This document shows positions 1-7,763 of a stretch of 64,000 bases of DNA, one piece after another (position 1 is the first letter of the stretch; the number at the start of each line of letters is the position of its first letter). The DNA comes from Thermohalobaculum sp039030715 (GTDB lineage Bacteria; Pseudomonadota; Alphaproteobacteria; Rhodobacterales; Rhodobacteraceae), in contig JBCCDU010000007.1 in NCBI GenBank assembly GCA_039030715.1, positions 1 to 64,000 on the forward strand, in the 5' to 3' direction. A program made the position numbers and the translations under genes. The notes beneath the pieces were generated by a model. The model searched no databases, was not told the DNA's origin, and worked only from the letters and a program-made list of their open reading frames with translations.

Positions 1-2
1 CC

Positions 3-272
3 TTCACCGCGAACGGCGGCGAGGTGACGGGCGAAGGCACCGGCACGGTGACCGGCGACCTGACCCTTCTGGGCGTGACCAAACCGGTGACGCTGGATGT
101 GACGCTGAACAAGACCGGCCCCTATCCCTTCGGCCACAAGAAGAAGACGATGGGCATTTCGGCCCGCGGAATGGTCAAACGCTCGGATTTCGGGATGACC
201 TACGCGCTGGGAGGCATCGTTGGCGACGAGGTCGAAATCGTGATCGAGATGGAGGCAATCCTGGCGGAATAG
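3..272 (+). CDS. YceI-like family protein, C-terminal part (5' truncated by window edge)
   Basis: The reading frame is already open at base 3 and ends at a TAG at 270-272; the gene start lies before the window. The visible 89 residues carry the end of a lipocalin-like beta barrel: LTLLGVTKPVTLDVTLNK followed by a GHKKKTMGISARG strand and SDFGMTYALGGIVGDEVEIVIEMEA. The 'L.GVT.PV.LDV' and 'R.DFGM.Y....VGDEV.I.IE.E' blocks are hallmarks of the YceI family, periplasmic or extracytoplasmic proteins thought to bind isoprenoid-type lipids. The signal peptide and the first half cannot be seen. Confidence 0.85.
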   Translation, partial: FTANGGEVTGEGTGTVTGDLTLLGVTKPVTLDVTLNKTGPYPFGHKKKTMGISARGMVKRSDFGMTYALGGIVGDEVEIVIEMEAILAE

Positions 273-608
273 GAGCGGGTGAGTCAGTTGTGCGGGACTC
301 TCGCGCCGTTCGCCGCTCAAGCTCAAGGTCCGGTTCACCGGTGGTGATGTCAGAATAGACCCGGCGGAACAGGGACGCCGGAACGCTCGTCTGTATTTTC
401 CACACGGGTACTTCCAGCAAGGGGCCGAGCTTCTAACGGTGGGTGAAGTGCCCGGTGTTCGGGCACCTGGTCGTGCCCTCGACCCCGATGAAGTGGCCAC
501 CGCCGCTGCTAAACTCTGCAGAGATCTTGCGGGCCGCAATGATTGTGGGCAGCGCCCCGAAAGGAGGGGCCTTACCGGTTCGGCTTGGAGATCAATGAGC
601 AAATCTCG
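273..608. other. Gene-free interval with one hairpin
   Basis: No frame here looks coding. A perfect 7-bp stem with a 5-base loop lies at 448-466 (GTGCCCG, GTGTT, CGGGCAC). It has no T tract and sits far from either gene end, so it may be a remnant terminator or nothing. The rest shows no recognisable feature. Confidence 0.4.
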
Positions 609-1046
609 TCAGGCCTGAACCGCCCGGGTTGGTACCGGTCGCCACATCGGCCCAACGCCGATGAGCAGGAAGAAGAGGTTGAAGCCCGCGTTCGACGGAT
701 GACCGGAGGCGATGGAGGCGACGCCGTCGGTGACGAACCAAATGCAGAACCCCGTGACGACCGCCTTTCGGACCCCGTCGGGAGCGGCATCGTAGACATC
801 GTCCTTGAGTCGCCAGATCGTCACGCCCCAGCCGAACAGAAAGCCGCCCGCCAGCGCGGAGAGGAACCGCGTCGTGCGATGATCGAAGCTCTGCTCCCAG
901 TCCAGGAACGTCCAGCCGAGGACTTCCATGGTGAACCGCGCTGGGTCCGCCGTGGGAAGGTAGGCCCCGATCAGGAAAATCGGGCCAAAGCTCATGGTGA
1001 GGATCGCGGTGAAGGTAAGCCATTTCTTATGGGAGTGGTGGGTCAT
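609..1046 (-). CDS. Small integral membrane protein, unknown function
   Basis: 145 residues starting MTHHSHKKW. The ATG at 1046 is chosen because an AGGAG ribosome site lies just before it (about 1053-1057 on the complement) and the hydrophobic pattern begins there. Four membrane segments are likely: residues about 8-28, 55-78, 93-113 and 120-135. The N-terminus is His/Lys-rich. I do not recognise the family with confidence. Two copies of the palindrome that also lies between the MmyB-type regulator (2689) and its divergent hydrolase sit 56-115 bases upstream, so this gene probably belongs to that regulator's small regulon. Confidence 0.7.
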   Translation of the reverse strand: MTHHSHKKWLTFTAILTMSFGPIFLIGAYLPTADPARFTMEVLGWTFLDWEQSFDHRTTRFLSALAGGFLFGWGVTIWRLKDDVYDAAPDGVRKAVVTGFCIWFVTDGVASIASGHPSNAGFNLFFLLIGVGPMWRPVPTRAVQA

Positions 1047-1101
1047 CCGGGGTCTCCTGTCAGATGCGCCCGTCGTTAGGCCAAGCCTCTGACCTAGAAC
1101 A

Positions 1102-1118
1102 ATTCCCTCGCAGGGAAG
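1102..1118. promoter_or_regulatory. Candidate operator, copy A
   Basis: ATTCCCT-CGC-AGGGAAG: 7-base arms around a 3-base centre, one mismatch at the outer base. It matches 15 of 17 positions of the perfect palindrome at 2637-2653 beside the XRE/MmyB regulator gene. It lies 56 bases upstream of the membrane-protein start at 1046. Confidence 0.65.
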
Positions 1119-1146
1119 CATGCTCCAGGTTGCAGGCTGACGATCT

Positions 1147-1161
1147 CTTCCCTGTGAGGAA
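1147..1161. promoter_or_regulatory. Candidate operator, copy B (degenerate)
   Basis: CTTCCCTGTGAGGAA: the left arm TTCCCT and the centre GTG match the complement strand of the palindrome at 2637-2653, while the right arm has lost one G. With copy A 29 bases away it forms a tandem site upstream of the membrane protein. Confidence 0.45.
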
Positions 1162-1549
1162 CTGTTCCGCGCTCGCTCGCACCATTGACGATCGGTGCGC
1201 TCGTCCTGCCGCGGATCATGGTGCAGTCCGGCGGATCGGTCGCGAACGAAAGCGCGGTGGCGCCGGAGGCCGAGGATACGAGGCATTAACTGGACGTCGT
1301 GGAGGCCAAACTTTCAAATGCAGAACATACTCCGGGCGAGGTCTCGCTCGCGGACGAGGGATAGACGCCAATGAACGGGCACCCCGCGACGCAGGACTGG
1401 GGGGGCAGATCACGGGACGCCCCGAGCTACGCAGCAGCAGCTTAGGAATGACGTCGTTTGGACAGTAGCGTCGCGCCAGACACATCCGCGGCCGCTCTCC
1501 ACTAGACAGATCGCACGCGTAGGCCCAACGCTGCGGCCTCCGCTCAAAC
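1162..1549. other. Gene-free interval
   Basis: Between the tandem operator and the end of the hydrolase gene. Several short open frames exist on both strands but none has a credible ribosome site or recognisable protein composition. Nothing supportable seen. Confidence 0.4.
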
Positions 1550-2542
1550 CTATGTCGACTCCATGAATGCGATCACGGCTTGTGCCAGTTGCTCGGGCTG
1601 CTCGTCTTGAAGGAAGTGTCCGGCATCCTTAATGATCACGTGGTCGACGCCCCGCGCCCCTGGGATGCGGGTGCGGAAGTTCGCGTCGAACCCCCGCGTC
1701 ACCGGGTCCCCGTCCGAGAACGCCGTCAGGACCGGCTTCTCGAACGACGCGAACCGCTCCCACGCCGCATCGTTGCGCTGCCGCTCGGCGTGGTGCTCGG
1801 GCATGATCGGGAAGAGGCGCGGGAACGAGAGTGGACCCGCAAGGTAGCGCCGATCTGGGAACGGGGCCGCGTAGCCGCGCAAGACCGCATCGTCCGTCTT
1901 GCCGGTGATGACCTCGAACACGTCGCGGACGGAGAAACTGGGATTCTCCCCGGCGTACTTCACCCAGACCGCCGCCGCGAGCGGATCGTCCCCGGCGAAG
2001 GCGTCGCGCACGTCCGCCGCCGACAGTATCGGCAGGTCGCCATAGCCTGCCCGCAGCGCCTTGGATGCGTCGAGCGGAATGTCGGTCGTGTCGAGGAGCA
2101 TCGTGTTGGCGACCACCACGCGGTCGAACCGATCGGGATGACGCGCAACGACCCGCATTCCGATCATGCCGCCCCAGTTCTGGAAGAGGCCGGTCACGGA
2201 TCGAAAGTCGACCGCCTCCATGAACGCGTCGACCCAATCGACATGGGCGGTGTAGGAATAGTCCTCGACCGCAGCGGGCTTGTCCGACCGCCCGAAGCCG
2301 ATCAGGTCGGGGGCCACCACGCGCAGCCCGGCCCGCGTCAGCGGCGCGACCATGTCGCGATAGAGGTACGACCAAGATGGCTGACCATGGAGGCAAAGCA
2401 CGATGGGGCCATCGCGCGGCCCCTCATCGAGGTAGTGCATCCGTAGCGCCGTGCCATCGGCGGCGGCGACCTCGGCATAATGCGGCGTGAAGTCGTAGCC
2501 GATACCGTCGAAGGCGGCGTCCGGTGTGCGGAGAAAGTTCAT
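1550..2542 (-). CDS. Alpha/beta hydrolase, haloalkane dehalogenase-like, with Asn at the nucleophile position
   Basis: 330 residues. The start MNFLRTPD at 2542 has a GAGGA ribosome site 7 bases upstream and matches the N-terminus of DhlA-type haloalkane dehalogenases; an upstream in-frame ATG at 2593 exists but lacks this support. Visible features: LHGQPSWSYLYR oxyanion region (about 51-62), VVAPDLIGFGRSDKP (75-89), the nucleophile elbow LFQNWGG (119-125), acid candidate FSDGDPVTRG and the catalytic His in DAGHFLQDEQPEQ. In dehalogenases the elbow is QDWGG with Asp as nucleophile; here codon 122 (2177-2179) reads AAC, Asn. Trp123, a halide contact in the family, is kept. Enzyme activity on haloalkanes is therefore doubtful unless Asn deamidates. 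Divergent from the regulator at 2689 and probably controlled by it. Confidence 0.85.
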   Translation of the reverse strand: MNFLRTPDAAFDGIGYDFTPHYAEVAAADGTALRMHYLDEGPRDGPIVLCLHGQPSWSYLYRDMVAPLTRAGLRVVAPDLIGFGRSDKPAAVEDYSYTAHVDWVDAFMEAVDFRSVTGLFQNWGGMIGMRVVARHPDRFDRVVVANTMLLDTTDIPLDASKALRAGYGDLPILSAADVRDAFAGDDPLAAAVWVKYAGENPSFSVRDVFEVITGKTDDAVLRGYAAPFPDRRYLAGPLSFPRLFPIMPEHHAERQRNDAAWERFASFEKPVLTAFSDGDPVTRGFDANFRTRIPGARGVDHVIIKDAGHFLQDEQPEQLAQAVIAFMEST

Positions 2543-2636
2543 GGCGTGATCCTCGTGTCTTATTTTGGGGTCCCCCGACCCATCGAAGGGCAATGGGCGA
2601 CATTTGAAGGGATCGGGGAAGCGTTGCGTCGTATCA

Positions 2637-2653
2637 ATTCCCTCACAGGGAAT
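2637..2653. promoter_or_regulatory. Perfect 17-bp palindromic operator between hydrolase and regulator
   Basis: ATTCCCT-CAC-AGGGAAT: 7-base arms, perfect inverted repeat around a 3-base centre. It lies 36 bases before the regulator start and 95 bases before the divergent hydrolase start, and two related copies lie at 1102-1118 and 1147-1161. Most simply this is the binding site of the XRE/MmyB protein, giving autoregulation and control of both targets. Confidence 0.75.
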
Positions 2654-2688
2654 GGAACGGCATCGCCTCGTGCTCTACACTGCGAAGT

Positions 2689-3540
2689 ATGAACGAGATG
2701 ATGAGCACTCCCGCTGGGGCACGGACCGGGTTCGGCGACCTTCTGCGCTCCTGGCGCACAGAGCGCCGCCTGTCTCAGATGGCCCTGGCCTGCGCCGTGG
2801 AAACCCCGCCTCGACATGTCAGCTTCCTCGAAACCGGACGGTCGGCGCCGTCGCGGACCATGGTCGGACGTCTGGCCACGGCCTTGCGGGTCCCGCTTCG
2901 GGACCGGAACGATCTTTATCGCTCTGCCGGGTTTGCGGATGTCTATCCCGGCCACAGCCTCTCGGACGAGGAGATGGGAACCCTGCGTCTCGCCGTGACG
3001 CAACTGATGGAGGCGCACGCGCCGTTCCCGGCTTTCGTTGTCGACAACCACTGGACCGTCCTCGACGCAAATGGGGCCGGGCGCGATACGCTTGCATTGG
3101 TCGCGGACCCGTTCCCCCTGAACGATCCCGACGCGCCGTTCAACATCATCGACGCAGTGTTCGACCCAAGGGGGTTCCGGCGGTTCATCGTCAATTGGGA
3201 GGATTACGCGCGCCACTTTATCCAGCGGCTGCATCGCGAGGCGGTAACGGATGAGGTCCTGCGCGCGATCCTCGACAGGGTGGAGGGCCATTCCGGCCTG
3301 CCAAAGGACTGGTGGGCCTTGGACCCCGGCCATACCGACATCGGCGTCTTTCCGATCCTAATGCGGGTGCACGGTCGGGTTCTATCGTTCTTCACCGTCG
3401 TCACGGCGGTGGCGCTACCCACTAACGCGCTCGCCCAGGACCTGCGCCTCGAGACGATGCTGCCCGCGGATGCGGCGACACGGGCGGTCTACACAGAAGG
3501 AAGCCGGGACGACCTCAGTTGCGGTCCGTCCGCGATCTGA
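2689..3540 (+). CDS. XRE-family regulator with MmyB-type ligand-binding domain
   Basis: 283 residues. An N-terminal helix-turn-helix (about 14-72; GDLLRSWRTERRLSQMALA, then PRHVSFLETGRSAPSR) is followed by RDRNDLYRSAGFADVYPGH and a PAFVVDNHWTVLDANGAG segment, the layout of MmyB-like proteins (PAS-like ligand pocket; a family member is known with a bound fatty acid). It probably senses a lipid-like or hydrophobic compound. ATGs at 2698 and 2701 are alternative starts. The palindrome at 2637-2653 lies in its own promoter region, and the divergent hydrolase fits the usual arrangement of these regulators beside a small-molecule enzyme. Confidence 0.85.
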   Translation: MNEMMSTPAGARTGFGDLLRSWRTERRLSQMALACAVETPPRHVSFLETGRSAPSRTMVGRLATALRVPLRDRNDLYRSAGFADVYPGHSLSDEEMGTLRLAVTQLMEAHAPFPAFVVDNHWTVLDANGAGRDTLALVADPFPLNDPDAPFNIIDAVFDPRGFRRFIVNWEDYARHFIQRLHREAVTDEVLRAILDRVEGHSGLPKDWWALDPGHTDIGVFPILMRVHGRVLSFFTVVTAVALPTNALAQDLRLETMLPADAATRAVYTEGSRDDLSCGPSAI

Positions 3541-3715
3541 ACCACGACTTCGCTACCCTCACTCCGCTCCCAACACCCTATTTGCCTCTCGCCCGACGAT
3601 TTCTCGCCTCCGTATACGCTGCGAGGGCGGCGCGATCCGGCGAAGATGACGCTCATGCACCGTGCAACATCGAGTAGGTTTGAGCTCGAAGCAGCGGTTC
3701 GTGGTGGGAGAATCG

Positions 3716-4906
3716 TCAGGATAGCGCCAGTGACATCGTGTCCAGGACTTTGCTCATGTCTGCGTTTGGATTGGCGGCGACGTTGCGGATCCAGTCCGTG
3801 CCGTCGAGATGCGTTTGCGAGGCGGTGCCGGGGGGCAGGGCGGCCAGGATCTCGGCGGTGGGGCGGTGGGTGGCGCGCCAGAGGACCACGCCGGTGTTGT
3901 TTGGTGCGTAGAGAGCCAGCCTGGGGTCCGACGCGACCCAATCGGCCAGCCGGTCTGCCATCTCGATACAGCGCTCCAGCCTTGCGGCCAGTCCCTCGCG
4001 GCCCCAGGCCATCAGTGTCGCCAGCAGCGGGATCGCCACCGCGCCGTGCGAGCCGAGCACGCCGATATTCGGCTTGGCGAGATAGCCGCCGCCGAAGCTG
4101 ATCCGGCCATGTGCCGTCGCTGTGTCGCGAAACAGGATCAGGGCGGATTCTTTGGGCTGGAACAGCCATTTATGGGCGGAGATCGCGACCGAGTCGGCGT
4201 CGTCTATGCCCTCCAGTCGGTCCGCATGGCGGGTCAGTCGCAACGGCCCCGCCCAGGCCGCGTCCACATGGGTCCAGGCGCCGCGCAGATCCAGCGGATC
4301 GACCGCTCCGGCACTGGTGGTGCCGGCGGTGAGGACCAGGCACGCATCTCGCAGCGTTGGCAGCGCGTCCCGGCGCATCCGTCCGGCGTCGTCCACCGGA
4401 ACGGCCTCTAGCGTCATCCCCAGCAGATGCGCGGCCTTCGCGACCGAGTTATGGGCGGCGGCCGAGGTGACGACCCGGCGCAGGCCGTGGACCTCTCGCG
4501 CCGCCCAGATCGCCGTGAGATTGGCGATGGTCGAGCCCGGACACATATGCCCGCCATCCATCCCGAAAGGCGGGGCCAGCCAGTCGATCACCCGCGCCTC
4601 CGCCTCGGTCGCGAATGGCGATACCTGCGGATGCAGCAGGTTCTGGTTCAGCGCCGCGTTCCATTGCGTGGCGGCCCAAGCGACCCAGGGCGTGGGCGGG
4701 TCCATATGGGCGAGGGCGGTGTCGTGGCCCAAGCGCGCGGCCTTTCCGATGGCATGAGGGGCCAGCAGATCCAGCGCGGGATCGGCGCCGAGGCCCGTTT
4801 CTTGCAAGCTATCGGGCAGGGGCGTTGCGCCGTCGGGAGGGTCGAGCAGATGGGCGAGCGCCCGCGTCAGCCCCGCCGCGTCGGCCAGAAAGTCCGGATC
4901 TGTCAC
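3716..4906 (-). CDS. PLP-dependent group II (aromatic-L-amino-acid-type) decarboxylase family protein
   Basis: 396 residues. The start is a GTG at 4906 that overlaps the stop of the upstream ATPase gene (GTGA). Visible motifs: NQNLLHPQVSPFATEAEARVI (substrate/PLP region), MCPGSTIANLTAIWAAR, HVDAAWAG (Asp contacting the PLP ring), and SAHKWLFQPKES with the Schiff-base lysine. The order fits group II decarboxylases (glutamate, aspartate, aromatic amino acids), but it is shorter than typical 450-500 residue members and substrate cannot be named. A conserved desulfurase-like alternative is less likely because the HVDAAWAG/SAHKW pair is characteristic of decarboxylases. Confidence 0.8.
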   Translation of the reverse strand: MTDPDFLADAAGLTRALAHLLDPPDGATPLPDSLQETGLGADPALDLLAPHAIGKAARLGHDTALAHMDPPTPWVAWAATQWNAALNQNLLHPQVSPFATEAEARVIDWLAPPFGMDGGHMCPGSTIANLTAIWAAREVHGLRRVVTSAAAHNSVAKAAHLLGMTLEAVPVDDAGRMRRDALPTLRDACLVLTAGTTSAGAVDPLDLRGAWTHVDAAWAGPLRLTRHADRLEGIDDADSVAISAHKWLFQPKESALILFRDTATAHGRISFGGGYLAKPNIGVLGSHGAVAIPLLATLMAWGREGLAARLERCIEMADRLADWVASDPRLALYAPNNTGVVLWRATHRPTAEILAALPPGTASQTHLDGTDWIRNVAANPNADMSKVLDTMSLALS

Positions 4907-5775
4907 GCCGCGCCTTGGGCGCGTTCGATCGCATGGGCGATCAGGTCGTCGAACTGCGCGGGCGCGGTGATCGCCTCGATCTCGGCGGCTTCGACCGTCA
5001 CCCCCCAGTGTTTTGCAATCGCGTCGTAGCGGGGCAGGCGGCGCGCCAGCAGGCGGCGGAAGCCCCAAGCGATGAAGTGATCGGGATCGACGGTCGCCTC
5101 GGTGCGGCCGGTTTCCTGCAGGTATTCGGCCCAGAAGACGCGCAAGACCTCCTCCGGATAGTACATCGGTTTCGGCGCTTTGACGAAGCGGTCCACCAGG
5201 GCGTCCTCCAGCGCCTCGGTCCCGCGGATCTGCACCAGCAGGACCGATTGCGAGAGGCTGCCGAGCAGCTTGTCGCCGGGGTCTTCCGGCTCCACCACCT
5301 CGCAGATCGATCCCCCGGTGTCGCAGAGGAAATGTTGATAGTCATAGATCTCGCGCGCCCGGGTGATGAAGTGGGCCGTGTCGCGCAGGGCCTTCATCTC
5401 CGCATCCTTGTGCTGGCGCTGGCGACGGACATATTCCTCGAACGGGATGCCGCCCTTTGCCGGATCGCCGGGTTTGCCGAGATAGGTGGAAAGCGGCGCA
5501 AGGTTCTCGAATGTGATGTTCGAGGCGATATAGATCGAGTCCGTCCGCAGAAGCTGGCGCAGGAACGGGTTGCGCATCGCCTCGCGCTTGAAGTTGTCGA
5601 CGATATGCTCGCCCATATAGCGGGTGCCGATGCGGAAATCGATCGAGTAGTGGAACCACTCCGCCTCGGCCCGCAGCATCGCCGCGATCCGGGTTTTGCC
5701 GAGCCCGGACATGCCAAACAGCGCAACCGCCTTTTGCGGCGCATTCAGATAAGCCTCGGGCGTTTTATAGATCAT
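4903..5775 (-). CDS. P-loop ATPase, function unknown
   Basis: 290 residues starting MIYKTPEAYL at 5775. A Walker A motif GMSGLGKT lies at about residues 21-28 and a hydrophobic strand ending in D (QHFLCDTGGSICE, about 150) may be the Walker B. The rest is alpha/beta with many charged residues; no membrane segment. Translationally coupled to the decarboxylase (GTGA overlap at 4903-4906). It looks like a conserved nucleoside-kinase-like ATPase of Rhodobacteraceae; I do not know its role. An in-frame ATG at 5943 would extend it by 56 residues of poor coding character. Confidence 0.75.
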   Translation of the reverse strand: MIYKTPEAYLNAPQKAVALFGMSGLGKTRIAAMLRAEAEWFHYSIDFRIGTRYMGEHIVDNFKREAMRNPFLRQLLRTDSIYIASNITFENLAPLSTYLGKPGDPAKGGIPFEEYVRRQRQHKDAEMKALRDTAHFITRAREIYDYQHFLCDTGGSICEVVEPEDPGDKLLGSLSQSVLLVQIRGTEALEDALVDRFVKAPKPMYYPEEVLRVFWAEYLQETGRTEATVDPDHFIAWGFRRLLARRLPRYDAIAKHWGVTVEAAEIEAITAPAQFDDLIAHAIERAQGAA

Positions 5776-5922
5776 GCTGTCCCCATTTTTCTTTCCCCTA
5801 CCAGAACTGACGCATTTGCCAAGCGGTCGCGCGGATATCGCATGTCTTGTGCTGCTTGAATTCAGGCGGGCTATCCCGGACACTATGACCCGTGAACCGG
5901 CCGAGACCGAAAGGCAGCGATC

Positions 5923-6129
5923 ATGGGACGCAAGACAGACCATGCCCCGATGCGCGGCCGGCGCGATGTCGGCTCAGTCGTCGATCTGTCGCAGAAGATG
6001 GCGGCGGCGCGTAAGATCCGCGTCTGTTGTTTCGGGACCGAGGCGGCGCTGGAGAAGGATCGCGCACTCGGCCGGCTGATCCGGACCCTGGGGCGCATGA
6101 ACCCAAATCGGACCCGTATCGTGGATTGA
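5923..6129 (+). CDS. Small basic protein, hypothetical
   Basis: 68 residues, rich in Arg/Lys: MGRKTDHAPMRGRRDVGSVV, then a helix with RALGRLIRTLGRMNPNRTR. It begins 148 bases from the divergent ATPase gene and ends 6 bases before the desaturase ATG, so the two are probably co-transcribed. No recognised domain. The tight spacing is the main support that it is real. Confidence 0.55.
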   Translation: MGRKTDHAPMRGRRDVGSVVDLSQKMAAARKIRVCCFGTEAALEKDRALGRLIRTLGRMNPNRTRIVD

Positions 6130-6135
6130 GGTGAG

Positions 6136-7086
6136 ATGGCGGCGGGCAAAGACTTTCTGACGGCGGAGGAGATCCGCCCCCTCGCGCGGCGCTCGGACCT
6201 GATGGGGGCGTTGCTGCTGGTGCATTGCTGGGGTGTGATGGCAGGGGCGCTGGCGCTGTTCGCGGCCTGGCCGTCGGTTGTGACGTTTCTGCTGGCCGTG
6301 GTGCTGATCGGCTCGCGCCAGCTTGGCCTGGCGATCCTGATGCACGAGGCGGCGCATAACGCGCTGTTCGCGTCGCGGCGGCTGAACAATCTGGCGGGGC
6401 AATATCTTTGCGCCCGACCGATCCTGGCGGAGTTGACCAGCTATCGCACTTATCATCTGACCCATCATCGCTTCACGCAGACCGAGAAGGACCCGGATCT
6501 GCGGCTCTCGCGACCGTTTCCGACCACGCGGGCCAGTCTGAAACGCAAATTCTGGCGCGATCTGACCGGGCAGACCGGGGTGAAGACGCTGGCGGCACAG
6601 ATCCGCCTTTCATTCCAATTGGCCTTCGATGCCGAGGCGATGGAGGCCGGTCGGGAGGATATGGCGCAAGCGTTCAAAAGCGCGTCGCTGCGCCCGGCCT
6701 TCGCGGCGCAATTGGTGATCTTCGCGCTGCTCTGGGCGGTTGGCGCCTGGTGGTGGTATTTCGCTTTCTGGCTGCTGCCGCTGCTCACCTGGTTCCAGCT
6801 TGTGCTGCGGATCCGCAATATTGCCGAGCACGGCGCGACCGAGGCGTCGGACGACCCGCTGCAGAATGTGCGCACGACCAAGGCGGGGCCTCTGCTCGGG
6901 CTGATCCTGGCGCCTTACTGGGTGAACTATCATCTGGAGCATCACCTGGTGATGCATGTCCCCTGCTGGCAATTACCCAGGCTGCACGCTCTGATGCTCG
7001 CAAAAGGGCACGGGCCCAGGATGCGGGTGGCGCGCAGTTACTGGCAGGTTCTGGGCGAGGTGGGATGGCACCGGGTCGCCACCTGA
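6136..7086 (+). CDS. Membrane fatty acid desaturase family protein
   Basis: 316 residues with the three histidine boxes of membrane di-iron desaturases: HEAAHN (about 73-78), HLTHHRF (about 107-113) and NYHLEHHLVMH (near 260-270). Hydrophobic pairs precede box 1 (about 30-70) and lie between boxes 2 and 3 (about 190-220, WWWYFAFWLLPLLTWFQLVLR). The di-iron centre would desaturate or hydroxylate a lipid acyl chain at the inner membrane. Exact regiospecificity and substrate cannot be told. Ends 15 bases from the convergent TPR gene. Confidence 0.85.
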   Translation: MAAGKDFLTAEEIRPLARRSDLMGALLLVHCWGVMAGALALFAAWPSVVTFLLAVVLIGSRQLGLAILMHEAAHNALFASRRLNNLAGQYLCARPILAELTSYRTYHLTHHRFTQTEKDPDLRLSRPFPTTRASLKRKFWRDLTGQTGVKTLAAQIRLSFQLAFDAEAMEAGREDMAQAFKSASLRPAFAAQLVIFALLWAVGAWWWYFAFWLLPLLTWFQLVLRIRNIAEHGATEASDDPLQNVRTTKAGPLLGLILAPYWVNYHLEHHLVMHVPCWQLPRLHALMLAKGHGPRMRVARSYWQVLGEVGWHRVAT

Positions 7087-7101
7087 TCGGGCCGTACCTG
7101 T

Positions 7102-7689
7102 TCAGGTGTCGTTCTCGACCGGCTCCAGCGGCAGTTTGCGCCGCTCGCGCAGCCAAGGGTGGATCTCGACCGCTTCGGCGAGTGCTTGTTGGGCAAGCCC
7201 GATCCGGCCCTGCTGGAACAGGATGCGCACCCGTCCCGAAAGGGCCGCGAAATGCTTTGGCTCGCGCATCAGCGCTTCCTGGATATCCTCCAGCGAATGG
7301 TCCAGACGGCCTTGCAGGAAGCGGGCATAGGCGCGCTGATTGAACCCCTCCGCATAACCGGGGCAGAGGGCGATGAGACGGTCGAAGTGCCGCTCCGCCC
7401 CCTCGAAATCGGACAGACGGATCCGGCGCATTCCGTCATCCAGCAGAGTCTGCGCTTGCGGGTTGGGGGCGACCACCCATTCGCGCCAGATCGCATCCTC
7501 CAGCGGGTAGCTGTGAGCTTCGCTTTCCGCGGCACGCAGGGCCACAAACAGCTCTGGCAGGCGGGCTGAGACGGGCTTGTCCGGTGCGACGCATGCTGCA
7601 ACTTGCGCAGGGTCGGCGGTCGTGGGTGCGGTCTGGGCGCTGGCCGCTGCCGGGACGACCAGTGCGAGGAGGATCAGGGCAGGTCTCAT
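7102..7689 (-). CDS. Periplasmic TPR-repeat protein
   Basis: 195 residues with a Sec signal peptide (MRPALILLALVVPAAASAQ, cleavage after ASA). The mature part has at least two tetratricopeptide repeats: a DDGMRRIRLSDFEGAERHFDRLIALCPGYAEGFNQRAYARFLQGRL pair and LEDIQEALMREPKHFAALSGRVRILFQQGRIGLAQQALAEAVEIHP. Probably a protein-protein interaction module in the periplasm; partner unknown. Confidence 0.8.
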   Translation of the reverse strand: MRPALILLALVVPAAASAQTAPTTADPAQVAACVAPDKPVSARLPELFVALRAAESEAHSYPLEDAIWREWVVAPNPQAQTLLDDGMRRIRLSDFEGAERHFDRLIALCPGYAEGFNQRAYARFLQGRLDHSLEDIQEALMREPKHFAALSGRVRILFQQGRIGLAQQALAEAVEIHPWLRERRKLPLEPVENDT

Positions 7690-7763
7690 GCGCCCAAGGA
7701 TGCCGCAACCGGCTCAGGAAGCAACCCATCGCCGGGCACGTTACTTCAAACGCGCGTGAGCGG

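Noticed and set aside
1092..1105. ACCTAGAACAATTC shared between the operator region near 1100 and the iscR promoter at 16956
   Set aside because: A 14-base match but the two sites are in different contexts and only the second completes a palindrome; chance is the simplest explanation.
4903..5943. Extended N-terminus for the P-loop ATPase starting at 5943
   Set aside because: The extra 56 residues have poor coding character, and MIYKTP at 5775 leaves the Walker A in a normal position.
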